A DNA stretch of 33,000 nucleotides from IMG/VR virus record IMGVR_UViG_3300010413_000108, positions 1 to 33,000 of that record. One strand, written 5' to 3'. This document shows, one piece after another, positions 1 to 6,151 of the stretch. The notes under the pieces were generated by a model. It was given only the letters and a program-made list of their open reading frames with translations, was not told the DNA's origin and did no database searches. A program made the position numbers and the translations under genes. Origin of the DNA: a virus. Position 1 is the stretch's first letter, and every line of letters begins with the position of its first letter.

Positions 1-218
1 ATATCTACTCTGTAAATTGATACTGGTTTAGTCTTTGTTGGCACTTTATCGGCGGGTGTACCCATTATGCGTACCATTTGAGAAGTAGTCATTAGTAGGC
101 GTGCCATCAGTGTTGATCTCTCATACAAATTTCGAGGGAAACAAATTCTACCGTAGATGTCAGTAATAACTTCCCTTAAATATAGTAGCCGCAATTCTTT
201 ACGTTTAATAGGCCGCAT
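1..218 (-). CDS. Unknown phage protein, partial (runs off the left edge)
   Basis: An open frame on the minus strand begins with ATG at 218 and stays open to the window edge, giving 72 codons. It starts MRPIKRKELRLLYLREV and is rich in Arg, Lys and Leu, with a likely helical middle (ERSTLMARLLMTTSQM). I recognise no family. The ATG lies one base after the stop of a 17-codon reading frame (220-273) that has the better ribosome binding site, so translation may be coupled. The same frame is open further upstream without an ATG until it meets TGA next to the ATG at 273, so a frameshift joining the two is also possible. It continues the leftward operon begun by the primase-helicase. Confidence 0.5.
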   Translation of the reverse strand, partial: MRPIKRKELRLLYLREVITDIYGRICFPRNLYERSTLMARLLMTTSQMVRIMGTPADKVPTKTKPVSIYRVD

Positions 219-219
219 C

Positions 220-273
220 TTAATACGCCTTCCCGCCTGCTTTTGCGCGATTTTCTGCTTTGTGATTTGTCAT
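220..273 (-). CDS. Possible 17-residue leader peptide upstream of the partial gene
   Basis: On the minus strand a good Shine-Dalgarno (AGGAG, six bases before ATG at 273) opens a frame encoding MTNHKAENRAKAGGKAY and then TAA. The stop is one base before the ATG of the next frame. It may be a genuine short coupled peptide, or the true start of the downstream gene if the sequence carries, or translation uses, a one-base shift. The sequence alone does not decide. Confidence 0.3.
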   Translation of the reverse strand: MTNHKAENRAKAGGKAY

Positions 274-291
274 GTCTATCTCCTAGTTAAG

Positions 292-543
292 TTACTCTCT
301 ATCCTCAAGCCACATATATACCAGCTCGATTCCTTTACCATACACGGTTAAATGCTCTTTACCTACTCGCGTATAAATTAAAAGCGGTGGCTTTTCATTA
401 GGATGCCGCATCCGTAGGACTTCATATGCACCTTTGACTGGGCATTCTTTCCAGCCATGTTCCTGCAGCCACATTTTAAATTCCTCTAACTTGTTAATGT
501 GCAACAAGTTACGGCGTCTTCTATTTGCCATGTAGATAGTCAT
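292..543 (-). CDS. Small unknown phage protein (83 aa)
   Basis: This 83-residue protein starts MTIYMANRRRRNLL. The ATG at 543 is chosen over the internal ATG at 531 because GAGGTGG sits just upstream of 543 while 531 has no binding site. The Arg-rich start is followed by an amphipathic helix (LEEFKMWLQEHGW) and a strand-rich part (PPLLIYTRVGKEHLTVYGKG), a compact alpha/beta layout seen in many small phage proteins. It begins one base after the stop of the primase-helicase, so the two are co-transcribed and probably translationally coupled. Function is unknown. Confidence 0.7.
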   Translation of the reverse strand: MTIYMANRRRRNLLHINKLEEFKMWLQEHGWKECPVKGAYEVLRMRHPNEKPPLLIYTRVGKEHLTVYGKGIELVYMWLEDRE

Positions 544-544
544 G

Positions 545-2803
545 TTACCACCTCGCCAATCTATATAATGGCGTAGGTTTGCCTCTTATATTTTCTTTAC
601 GTATCTCATCGACTTCACCCATATCGATAAGCTCTTTCATTATTTGATTGCGCTCAAATGGCTTAAGCTTTCGCAATTTACTTGTTTGAAATATATCACG
701 TTTGCGTACCCACTTAGTACCAGCCTTTTTAAGCACTTCTAAAATCTTTTTACGTGCAACATCATGCTCATTCTCACCAATATTGTGATCATACAAATTT
801 TCAGTATAGTTACAAGCATTACCTATTAGAACTAGATTGCGATGCATCATTTCTAATGTTATTTCTGGCTGTGCAGGATTTTCTAAAATAGCTTCAATCA
901 TCGCATACTTTTTAGCATTAGGCACCTGTCTATTCCAAATGTCCTTATATCTACCTTTGCGTTTTTGATTATATACACTCGCTTGATATGCAAGCTTACG
1001 CGCATCCTCAGTAACATTTACCCTTAAAGGGTTATGCACTCGCGCTTGAGGTAATTGTACGAGACTACTAACGATCTCTGTCTGATCTGCTATATGCTTA
1101 AGCCTACTAATAAGATCTTCGCTTAAATGTAGTTCTTTACAATTTTCCTGTATGGTTTCAACATAAGGGTCTGCATTAAAAAACATCATGCGCGAAGCAT
1201 TGCCATGCGTTATAAAACTATTATCAATACCTTTAAGCATCAACTCTGGTGTTGTAGCACTGCTTAATATGACATGCGGTGCATACAATATCTCAGTGGC
1301 TTCTTTGGTAATCTGCGTACCAGCTAGAAGGCGCTCAGCAAAGGTAGAATCAGATTTCGTATAAAATTTTAAAAGCAATTCTAAAATGCCACGTTTATGT
1401 TCATTGTTCTGTGCTCCTTGCATCATGCCGCCAAACTCATCCTGCACAATTAAGATATCATGCTTACTACCATTCGTACGTAAACGCTTATCAATACCTT
1501 GTGCGCTACCTACCTCATCAATAATGCCATGCAGTAATTCAGCCTCTGCTCCCTGTGGCACTGCATTACCAAACATTTCATTTAATACTCTGCCTGGTGT
1601 CTGCAACAGCATATCTTTACCGCAGCCAGTTTCACCAATAGCTAGTTGTTGTATATTCATTCTATCGCCTAATATGCTGCGATATTTACCACCGCCTAAA
1701 TAAGCTATGATACTTCGCGCAGCCAACGCGGCTATCATTATGTTTGGCACCCACCATGTTCCGTGCAGTGCTAAAGTAAGCTCTCCAATTGCAGTATCAG
1801 GTGGCGCTAAAATTTCTATGTCTAACTTATCAGCGAGAATTGTATCCTCTAACGCGCTTATGTCTGCAATTTCTATTTCTTCTTGTTCAGCTTCCGTCTT
1901 TTCGCGCTGTACTTTAGCTATCGCGCTTGTAATCGCATCCTGCAGATTTCGGTCTCTAAAGTTGTCCCACTTACGCCCGTTGATACCGAACGCTGCAATG
2001 CAAGTTGGACGCATTGTGTCAAAGATGTCCTTAGCCGACAAACCTTTATTAGCAAGAGCAAGCGCAGCCGGTACATAATTAGTATGCCCCTCGCCATTAA
2101 CGAACATTTCAGCGACTGCTGCTTCATAAGTAGTTCCGTCATTAGTCCGCTCCTTTTGATAATGTACGAGATCTTCTTTTTTGACATTCCCTTCTTCTAA
2201 TTCTTCCGAGGGAGGTAAAGCTATATAATCTGAGCCTTCATAATTGCTGTAAAACTCAAACACGCCATCTTGTGCATACGCTCTCGTAGGTAGATACCAA
2301 CGTTGAGCCCACACATTCATTTCTTTTACATGTTTGATATTAACGTTAAACGCACTTAACTCATGTAACAGCTTAGAAACTGTCGGCGCGAGACTAGATT
2401 TATCTTGCATCGCACACGGTAAAACGACACGGAATTTATTTTTCTTCGGCGGAGCGTGAGAATAAGTAGTATAAACTATGTGCTTGAGTTTGAGTTTGTT
2501 TAAGGCTTCATGCACGGCGCGTGGAGATGGAGCATTACCACCATCAGCACCAGCATCCCCATCTAAAACAAGTACAGACGCACTTTTTAGAAATTTGTTC
2601 GCACGTATGTAAGAATCTTTATACTTAATGCCGCCGGATGTTTCATACTCCTCAGCTTTAAGCATATCGCCACCACGCACAAAATAGCCTTCATTTTTTG
2701 CGCCTGATTTACACTTGTTTAAATGTTCACCTAACTCTTCAAAGCTTAATTCTTGTAATTTAAGGACAGGGTCTTTCGTATGATGCCCAAAAGCAATCTT
2801 CAT
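545..2803 (-). CDS. Primase-helicase, AEP-like primase plus P-loop ATPase
   Basis: A protein of 752 residues with two enzymatic parts. The N-terminal part resembles archaeo-eukaryotic-type primases of plasmids and phages: an acidic motif in VLVLDGD (Asp81 and Asp83), then YTTYSH near residue 112 and a KFRVVLP strand near 125. The second part is a P-loop ATPase with Walker A GETGCGKD (about 390-397) and Walker B ILIVQDE (about 450-456), as in replicative helicases. The C-terminus looks like a winged helix (KKAGTKWVRKRDIFQTSKL). The probable role is primer synthesis and unwinding at the phage origin. I chose ATG at 2803; the frame is open to a TTG at 2908, but that lies about ten bases from a likely -10 box at 2918-2923 and has no binding site. 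It is the first gene of the leftward operon. Confidence 0.8.
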   Translation of the reverse strand: MKIAFGHHTKDPVLKLQELSFEELGEHLNKCKSGAKNEGYFVRGGDMLKAEEYETSGGIKYKDSYIRANKFLKSASVLVLDGDAGADGGNAPSPRAVHEALNKLKLKHIVYTTYSHAPPKKNKFRVVLPCAMQDKSSLAPTVSKLLHELSAFNVNIKHVKEMNVWAQRWYLPTRAYAQDGVFEFYSNYEGSDYIALPPSEELEEGNVKKEDLVHYQKERTNDGTTYEAAVAEMFVNGEGHTNYVPAALALANKGLSAKDIFDTMRPTCIAAFGINGRKWDNFRDRNLQDAITSAIAKVQREKTEAEQEEIEIADISALEDTILADKLDIEILAPPDTAIGELTLALHGTWWVPNIMIAALAARSIIAYLGGGKYRSILGDRMNIQQLAIGETGCGKDMLLQTPGRVLNEMFGNAVPQGAEAELLHGIIDEVGSAQGIDKRLRTNGSKHDILIVQDEFGGMMQGAQNNEHKRGILELLLKFYTKSDSTFAERLLAGTQITKEATEILYAPHVILSSATTPELMLKGIDNSFITHGNASRMMFFNADPYVETIQENCKELHLSEDLISRLKHIADQTEIVSSLVQLPQARVHNPLRVNVTEDARKLAYQASVYNQKRKGRYKDIWNRQVPNAKKYAMIEAILENPAQPEITLEMMHRNLVLIGNACNYTENLYDHNIGENEHDVARKKILEVLKKAGTKWVRKRDIFQTSKLRKLKPFERNQIMKELIDMGEVDEIRKENIRGKPTPLYRLARW

Positions 2804-2917
2804 ATGACATCCCAAATCTCCCAGCGTTATTGTTAAGCACTTTGGCACCTTGCAGCCGGGAGGATTTAAGCAGGTACCAAAGCAATGCATCAAAATGACT
2901 AGCGTCAATAGCTGTGC

Positions 2918-2960
2918 AGTATAAAGCGCGTGCTTAACTATGCACTAGCGTTGGTACCGC
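2918..2960 (-). promoter_or_regulatory. Candidate leftward promoter with shared 15-bp element
   Basis: On the minus strand the 15-mer GCGGTACCAACGCTA (2960-2946) lies 22 bases before TATACT (2923-2918), a good -10 box. The same 15-mer lies 21 bases before TATAGT upstream of queD (11768-11809). No standard -35 is visible, so the 15-mer may be an activator or alternative recognition site. The transcript would have a leader of about 110 bases before the primase-helicase ATG. Confidence 0.5.
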
Positions 2961-2965
2961 TAGTG
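2943..2965. repeat. Perfect inverted repeat around the 15-bp promoter element
   Basis: CACTAGCG (2943-2950) and CGCTAGTG (2958-2965) form an 8-bp perfect inverted repeat around a 7-base centre that contains the core of the shared element. It could be an operator or a hairpin. The copy upstream of queD does not keep the right arm, so the dyad is specific to this site. Confidence 0.6.
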
Positions 2966-2966
2966 T

Positions 2967-2993
2967 AAAAATGGTGTTAAAAGTAACACCATT
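2967..2993 (-). terminator. Hairpin, possible leftward terminator or attenuator
   Basis: AATGGTGTTA (2970-2979) and TAACACCATT (2984-2993) form a 10-bp perfect hairpin with a 4-base loop. Reading the minus strand it is followed by a short run of T. It sits between the upstream minus-strand -10 at 3119-3124 and the promoter at 2918, so it could stop or attenuate transcripts from the upstream start. The T-run is short. Confidence 0.4.
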
Positions 2994-3056
2994 AATAAGG
3001 CATAAGGCCCAAAAATGACCTCTTTTTGCACTATGCTGGTCCCAGCAGCATTTCTA

Positions 3057-3135
3057 GCGTTTGGCCCCTTTGGCACTTAAATAGTAAGGCCAAAGAGCCT
3101 GGTTCGTCTGGCGCTTGTATTATAGTGCCAAACGC
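3057..3135. repeat. Cluster of TTTGGC inverted repeats (operator-like)
   Basis: GCGTTTGGC (3057-3065) is matched by GCCAAACGC (3127-3135), TTTGGCC (3060-3066) by GGCCAAA (3088-3094), and TTTGGCAC (3069-3076) by GTGCCAAA (3125-3132). The nested, competing arms suggest either several protein-binding half sites or an RNA that can fold in alternative ways. One arm abuts the minus-strand TATAAT at 3119-3124. Confidence 0.55.
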
Positions 3136-3147
3136 GATTTGTCTGAA
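3119..3147 (-). promoter_or_regulatory. Weak candidate leftward sigma70-type promoter
   Basis: A consensus TATAAT on the minus strand (3124-3119) has only a weak -35 candidate, TTCAGA, 17 bases upstream (3147-3142). The inverted repeat arm GTGCCAAA lies directly in the spacer, so a protein bound there would block this promoter. Transcripts would run through the hairpin at 2967-2993 toward the primase-helicase. Confidence 0.35.
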
Positions 3148-3209
3148 AAGGAAGCACTGGTAAACCACTGAAAAGGCACAAAAATCCTGTTCAGGCAACC
3201 ACTATTTTC

Positions 3210-3250
3210 TGTCTATTTTTCAGACAACTAAGAGGCCTAAGTCATTGATT
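3210..3250. promoter_or_regulatory. Operator-like dyad and conserved 14-mer, shared with the queD control region
   Basis: Positions 3210-3226 are a near-palindrome of the form TGTCT-N7-AGACA. Positions 3237-3250 (CTAAGTCATTGATT) are the exact reverse complement of 11673-11686. At 11690-11706 the same dyad is perfect (TGTCTGAAAAACAGACA). On the strand facing each gene cluster the order is the same: 14-mer, then dyad. A further half-site copy, TTGTCTGAAAA, is at 3139-3149. Likely bound by a phage or host regulator. Confidence 0.6.
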
Positions 3251-3273
3251 TTAAAAGGGAAAGAAATTAGCAC

Positions 3274-3301
3274 TTGACAGAAAAACGACATATATTAGTA
3301 T
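3274..3301 (+). promoter_or_regulatory. Rightward sigma70-type promoter for the structured RNA
   Basis: A perfect -35 TTGACA (3274-3279) is followed after 16 bases by TAGTAT (3296-3301), which matches the -10 consensus at four of six positions. Transcription would begin near 3308, just at the first strong hairpin of the structured region. The first downstream gene starts at 3882. Confidence 0.7.
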
Positions 3302-3307
3302 CGTGAT

Positions 3308-3845
3308 AACCGCGCAGGAGAGCGCGGGCAAGGAAGCGGACGACGCAGGAGCACAGTCCCGGAAGCACCAAGCCTCGTAGTCAGCTGTGCGCTAAGGTTC
3401 TCGTAGGGCTAAAATCCCGTAAAGCGAAGAAAGGCACACTAGGGCGAAAAGCAACTTGCTCTGCTTGATATGAAATTCGAACTAACTCGTAAGCCGTTTA
3501 ACCGAGTGCATACGCGAAAGCATCATGCAACATTGTAAACGCAGAGGAATGTAACTTGCGGTGGTGTAGCAGACCACGCGAGGGAAATCGAAAATCGAAT
3601 ATGATGGCCGATGAACAGAGCCGAATAAACCAACCACTGAGAATTGTTGCGTGGTTCGGTAGCGTTATAAAGTTAAGTAAGCCGTACATCATTACTATCC
3701 CGAGAGCATAGCTACAGAGTGCGCCTTAACTCAACGCCCGTTAGCAACATAAACCCATCGACACACTCATACAAAGCCGCTAGGAGAGAAACAAGCGGAA
3801 CAGAGTGTGCTTGGCAGTGCGTTCTAATAATAGTGCGCACTGTCT
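3308..3845 (+). ncRNA. Putative large structured non-coding RNA (about 540 nt)
   Basis: No convincing gene lies between the promoter at 3274-3301 and ATG 3882, yet the stretch is full of helices found by eye. They include CCGCGC/GCGCGG (3310-3327), GCACAG/CTGTGC (3351-3390), TGCAT/ATGCA enclosing a GC-GAAA-GC tetraloop (3507-3529), ACATT/AATGT (3530-3552), CTTGC+GTGGT/ACCAC+GCGAG (3555-3582), AACCAC/GTGGTT (3632-3656), AGTTAAG/CTTAACT (3671-3731), CACACTC/GAGTGTG enclosing CCGCT/AGCGG (3762-3809) and CAGTGCG/CGCACTG (3815-3842). Size, phage location and placement behind a promoter recall the large ornate phage RNAs such as ROOL and GOLLD, but I cannot confirm family membership. It could instead be a very long structured leader of the 3882 gene. 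The 3' end is a guess based on the last helix. Confidence 0.6.
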
Positions 3846-3881
3846 CGCATACTTACTATCAACTGAATAGGAGATACACTA

Positions 3882-4148
3882 ATGTCTACTAAATTAAATG
3901 CAGCTACCATGAAAGATATGGAAGAACTCGCACATACTTATTGTAAGTACCACGATATCGACTACAGCGTCGCTAAGGGTACTAACAAAATCGAAGTCTG
4001 TGTAGAAACGCGTAGGCAGGCACGTCACGTCAAAGAGTTTATTTGCAAGCGACTCGATGACAAACGTATCAAGCCTGATAATAAGACGATGTTTGAAATT
4101 GATCATGATGAAGATGGCTGGTACTACTTAAACATCACCAACGCTTAA
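3882..4148 (+). CDS. Small unknown protein (88 aa), paralogue of the 4734 gene
   Basis: An 88-residue acidic protein preceded by AGGAG eight bases before ATG. It follows the structured RNA region and is followed at once by a terminator, so the RNA and this gene form one short transcription unit, with readthrough into the rest. Its N-terminal helix (MEELAHTYCKYHDIDY) and the spacing of later conserved residues match the 91-residue protein at 4734-5009 (LIDAYCLYHNIEHTI), which indicates an old duplication. There are no catalytic or membrane motifs. Function unknown; its early position suggests a host-interaction role, which is inference. Confidence 0.75.
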   Translation: MSTKLNAATMKDMEELAHTYCKYHDIDYSVAKGTNKIEVCVETRRQARHVKEFICKRLDDKRIKPDNKTMFEIDHDEDGWYYLNITNA

Positions 4149-4169
4149 GAAGTATGCAGTAATTTAAAA

Positions 4170-4196
4170 GGGGCCAGCATTTGGCCCCTTTATTTT
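4170..4196 (+). terminator. Rho-independent terminator after the 3882 gene
   Basis: GGGGCCA (4170-4176), a 5-base loop and TGGCCCC (4182-4188) are followed by TTTATTTT. This is a strong intrinsic terminator, although no clear new promoter is visible before the next gene at 4225, so partial readthrough is likely. Confidence 0.8.
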
Positions 4197-4204
4197 CCAA
4201 CAGT

Positions 4205-4220
4205 AACTAACTGAGGTAAC
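4205..4220 (+). repeat. Leader motif AACTAACTGAGGTAAC, copy 1
   Basis: This 16-mer includes the GAGGT ribosome binding site of the 4225 gene. It is repeated exactly at 5291-5306 before the 5312 gene, and a close variant (CTAACTGAGGTAA, 4715-4727) precedes the 4734 gene. Looser forms precede the 7187 and 7540 genes. Conservation beyond the Shine-Dalgarno core suggests a shared translational signal. Confidence 0.6.
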
Positions 4221-4224
4221 TAAA

Positions 4225-4461
4225 ATGAAAAACGTAGAAGCAATGAGCATCGCAGATATTTTCCATTGGCTAGATAAAACACGAGCTTCAGTACGCAAGG
4301 CAATGCAACGTGGCGTATCGCATACATCGCATAGAGCATATGAGTTAAAAGATAGATACGAAGATTTGCGCTCCGTAGCAATTCGGCGCGGTGTATGGAA
4401 TCGCTACTGCATACACCACGGTTTATCTAATAGCCATGACGCTTATGATTTATGGGCGTAA
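4225..4461 (+). CDS. Small unknown basic protein (78 aa)
   Basis: A 78-residue protein beginning MKNVEAMSIADIFHWL with a GAGGT binding site in the repeated leader motif. It is mostly predicted helix and is rich in Arg, His and Tyr (ASVRKAMQRGVSHTSHRAYE), so nucleic-acid contact is possible but unproven. The stop TAA is directly followed by the AGGAG of the next gene, so the two are translationally coupled. No family recognised. Confidence 0.7.
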   Translation: MKNVEAMSIADIFHWLDKTRASVRKAMQRGVSHTSHRAYELKDRYEDLRSVAIRRGVWNRYCIHHGLSNSHDAYDLWA

Positions 4462-4471
4462 GGAGTATATG

Positions 4472-4702
4472 ATGAGTAAAGCATTAGAGAATCTCAAACG
4501 TAGATATCCTAGCGTTATCGAAAGCATAAGCGATGAGCGCGACACAGGTGATGGCTGGTGGCTTTACTTGCACGCTGGCTATCGTAATGCAGAGGGCGAC
4601 ATACACTTTATACACGAAGACACGGTCGCTGAAGTTTTAAAGATGTTTCGTAAATACGTTAGGACTTGCGATTGCGATAGCTGCAAAGCACGTCTTAAAT
4701 AA
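4472..4702 (+). CDS. Small unknown protein (76 aa) with C-terminal Cys cluster
   Basis: The frame is open from 4391, but AGGAG at 4461-4465 directs initiation at ATG 4472 (six-base spacing) rather than the adjacent ATG 4469 (three bases). The protein of 76 residues begins MSKALENLKRRYPSVIE, has an aromatic patch (DGWWLYLHAGYRN) and ends in VRTCDCDSCKARLK. The three Cys there (CDCDSC) could bind a metal. No family recognised. Confidence 0.7.
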   Translation: MSKALENLKRRYPSVIESISDERDTGDGWWLYLHAGYRNAEGDIHFIHEDTVAEVLKMFRKYVRTCDCDSCKARLK

Positions 4703-4733
4703 CGTCAACTAAACCTAACTGAGGTAAATAACA

Positions 4734-5009
4734 ATGGCTAATTTATCATACAAACGATGGATAGAAATACAGAAGCTGATTGACGCATACTGTTTATACC
4801 ATAATATAGAGCACACGATAACGGTGCACAGCGGTACAGTCGAGTTTATTAGTGTGCAATTAAAGGCAAAAGGTGTGGCAATGAGCTTACAACGATTCTT
4901 GCGCCGCCGAGTTAACCTTAAGCCTGTGCAGGACGGACGCGTGTTCGATGAAATCTATATGGACAGTAGAGATAAAGCGCGTCTAAACATTTTCCGCCAA
5001 TACAATTAA
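4734..5009 (+). CDS. Small unknown protein (91 aa), paralogue of the 3882 gene
   Basis: A 91-residue protein with a binding site in the leader motif variant at 4715-4727. It aligns over its whole length with the 3882 product: both have a helix ending YCxYHxI, a central strand, a basic helix (SLQRFLRRRVNLKP here, KEFICKRLDDKRIKP there) and a C-terminal acidic strand ending LNI. This copy is basic while the 3882 product is acidic, so the duplicates have diverged in charge. Function unknown. Confidence 0.75.
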   Translation: MANLSYKRWIEIQKLIDAYCLYHNIEHTITVHSGTVEFISVQLKAKGVAMSLQRFLRRRVNLKPVQDGRVFDEIYMDSRDKARLNIFRQYN

Positions 5010-5019
5010 GGAGACTGAC

Positions 5020-5274
5020 ATGAATATGTTTGATTTAATTGCTGAGATGGATATAGCACAACTTAAACGCGTTATGATAGATAGCGGTTATGATATAGAA
5101 GCAGACCGTGTATTAAAAATCATAACATCTTATTGGAATGCGGCAACTTGTGTATTCGTAGTAGATGTATCATTTATGCCTAAACCTAATGTAACTAAAA
5201 CAATACGCGGCAAGGTAATAGTTAAGCATCAAAACGCCGACCCTAGCGCAGACTTAACTGCGGAGATAGAGTAA
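5020..5274 (+). CDS. Small unknown protein (84 aa)
   Basis: This 84-residue protein begins MNMFDLIAEMDIAQLKRVM after AAGGAG with good spacing and only ten bases after the preceding stop. The first half is helical and the second half forms likely beta strands (TCVFVVDVSFMPKP, GKVIVKHQN). It has no membrane segment, metal-binding or catalytic motif. It belongs to the run of small early genes. Confidence 0.7.
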   Translation: MNMFDLIAEMDIAQLKRVMIDSGYDIEADRVLKIITSYWNAATCVFVVDVSFMPKPNVTKTIRGKVIVKHQNADPSADLTAEIE

Positions 5275-5290
5275 ATTCTTTTTAAACACA

Positions 5291-5306
5291 AACTAACTGA
5301 GGTAAC
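5291..5306 (+). repeat. Leader motif AACTAACTGAGGTAAC, copy 2
   Basis: Exact 16-base copy of 4205-4220, here placed before the ATG at 5312. It contains the GAGGT ribosome binding site. Confidence 0.6.
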
Positions 5307-5311
5307 GTACA

Positions 5312-5692
5312 ATGAAAGCACTTCGTAAAATGGGTTATGTAGAACGCTATACTTATATCTGTGAGAAAGCACAAACGGATGCAGGTTTAAGTAATTTAGA
5401 TCGAGCACGTTTCCACTACTTTAATATTAATGGCATTTATGCGCGGCAGAAAGTATTGGATACTGAGATAGATTTTGCCGCTGACAATAATCTCTGCCGC
5501 AATGGAGCTATCTTAGCTTACGGTGGTTTAAGCTACGATTATTTTCACAAACGATTGGATACGCTTATTAATAAAAAGCGTGTCAGCTCAGTGGAAATAA
5601 ATGTGCTACTTGAAATGTGGTCCAAGCACATTGCAAGCGGTTACGAATTCCTAAGTGAATTTTGCTTAGGAAGTAATATCAACCCTAGTTAA
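5312..5692 (+). CDS. Unknown helical protein (126 aa)
   Basis: A 126-residue protein beginning MKALRKMGYVERYTYICEKA. It is mostly helical and rich in Tyr, Asn and Leu, with no recognisable active site or membrane span. Initiation uses the GAGGT of the repeated leader motif. The stop is directly followed by AGGAGG for the next gene. No homologous family recognised. Confidence 0.7.
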   Translation: MKALRKMGYVERYTYICEKAQTDAGLSNLDRARFHYFNINGIYARQKVLDTEIDFAADNNLCRNGAILAYGGLSYDYFHKRLDTLINKKRVSSVEINVLLEMWSKHIASGYEFLSEFCLGSNINPS

Positions 5693-5704
5693 TAGGAGGT
5701 TACT

Positions 5705-5914
5705 ATGTCTTTAGATTGGAGCAAGGACCCCTTGCACGAGTTACAACAAACACTTCGTCTCGCGCAGCATGTATGGGATAGGCAAGCCTTTATAGGTCAT
5801 ACTGCCGATCGCGAGAAGGAGATTATTGTCTTACTGCACAAATTAGAACGTCAGAGTAAGGACCTACGTACTGAAATAATGTGCAATCATAACTCGCAAC
5901 TCAACAAACAATAA
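5705..5914 (+). CDS. Small unknown helical protein (69 aa)
   Basis: A 69-residue protein, MSLDWSKDPLHELQQTL and onward, preceded by TAGGAGG. Leu and charged residues in heptad-like spacing (KEIIVLLHKLERQSKDLRTE) suggest a short coiled coil or helical hairpin. Function unknown. It sits in the small-gene operon with 12 bases to the next ATG. Confidence 0.7.
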   Translation: MSLDWSKDPLHELQQTLRLAQHVWDRQAFIGHTADREKEIIVLLHKLERQSKDLRTEIMCNHNSQLNKQ

Positions 5915-5926
5915 AGGAGACAGCCC

Positions 5927-6151
5927 ATGTCTATTTATACAATAACTGAGGTATGTATTAACTACGATCCTTCTACTAATGAGTATCGTGTGCCGGGCAG
6001 TGATAGGAGCACTGTAGAGCGCGAGGAAGACACTTGTTATTACACGGACGATAGGGATGACGCTATAGGTACCGCACGTTGTATGTATCCAGCAGTAACG
6101 TCTATTCGTATTACTAATATCGAAAGCTATGCAGAGGAGAGAGTGCAATGA
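5927..6151 (+). CDS. Small unknown acidic protein (74 aa)
   Basis: A 74-residue, strongly acidic protein (DRSTVEREEDTCYYTDDRDD) with likely strands at both ends (MSIYTITEVCINYD, TSIRITNIE). AAGGAG precedes it. Its stop overlaps the next start (ATGA at 6148-6151), so the two are coupled. Small acidic early phage proteins are sometimes DNA mimics or inhibitors of host enzymes; that is only a possibility here. Confidence 0.7.
   Translation: MSIYTITEVCINYDPSTNEYRVPGSDRSTVEREEDTCYYTDDRDDAIGTARCMYPAVTSIRITNIESYAEERVQ

Noticed and set aside
157-351. Open frame of 64 codons on the plus strand at the left edge
   Set aside because: It lies antisense to the leftward genes at 1-218 and 292-543, which have better starts.
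1386-2200. Several plus-strand open frames and one minus-strand frame within the primase-helicase gene
   Set aside because: All are shadows of a clearly conserved gene and lack ribosome binding sites.
2804-2908. Extension of the primase-helicase to a TTG start at 2908
   Set aside because: No ribosome binding site, overlaps the likely promoter at 2918-2960, and the extra residues do not look like a family N-terminus.
3498-3692. Open frame of 64 codons on the minus strand inside the structured RNA region
   Set aside because: No ribosome binding site, opposite to the promoter direction, and the stretch is better explained by RNA helices.
3308-3845. Group I or II intron, RNase P RNA, tmRNA or tRNA cluster
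   Set aside because: I found no interrupted gene on either side, no domain V-like hairpin, no CCA end and no complete cloverleaf.
3308-3845. Firm assignment as ROOL or GOLLD RNA
   Set aside because: Size and context fit, but I cannot verify conserved positions without a covariance-model search, so only the class resemblance is stated.
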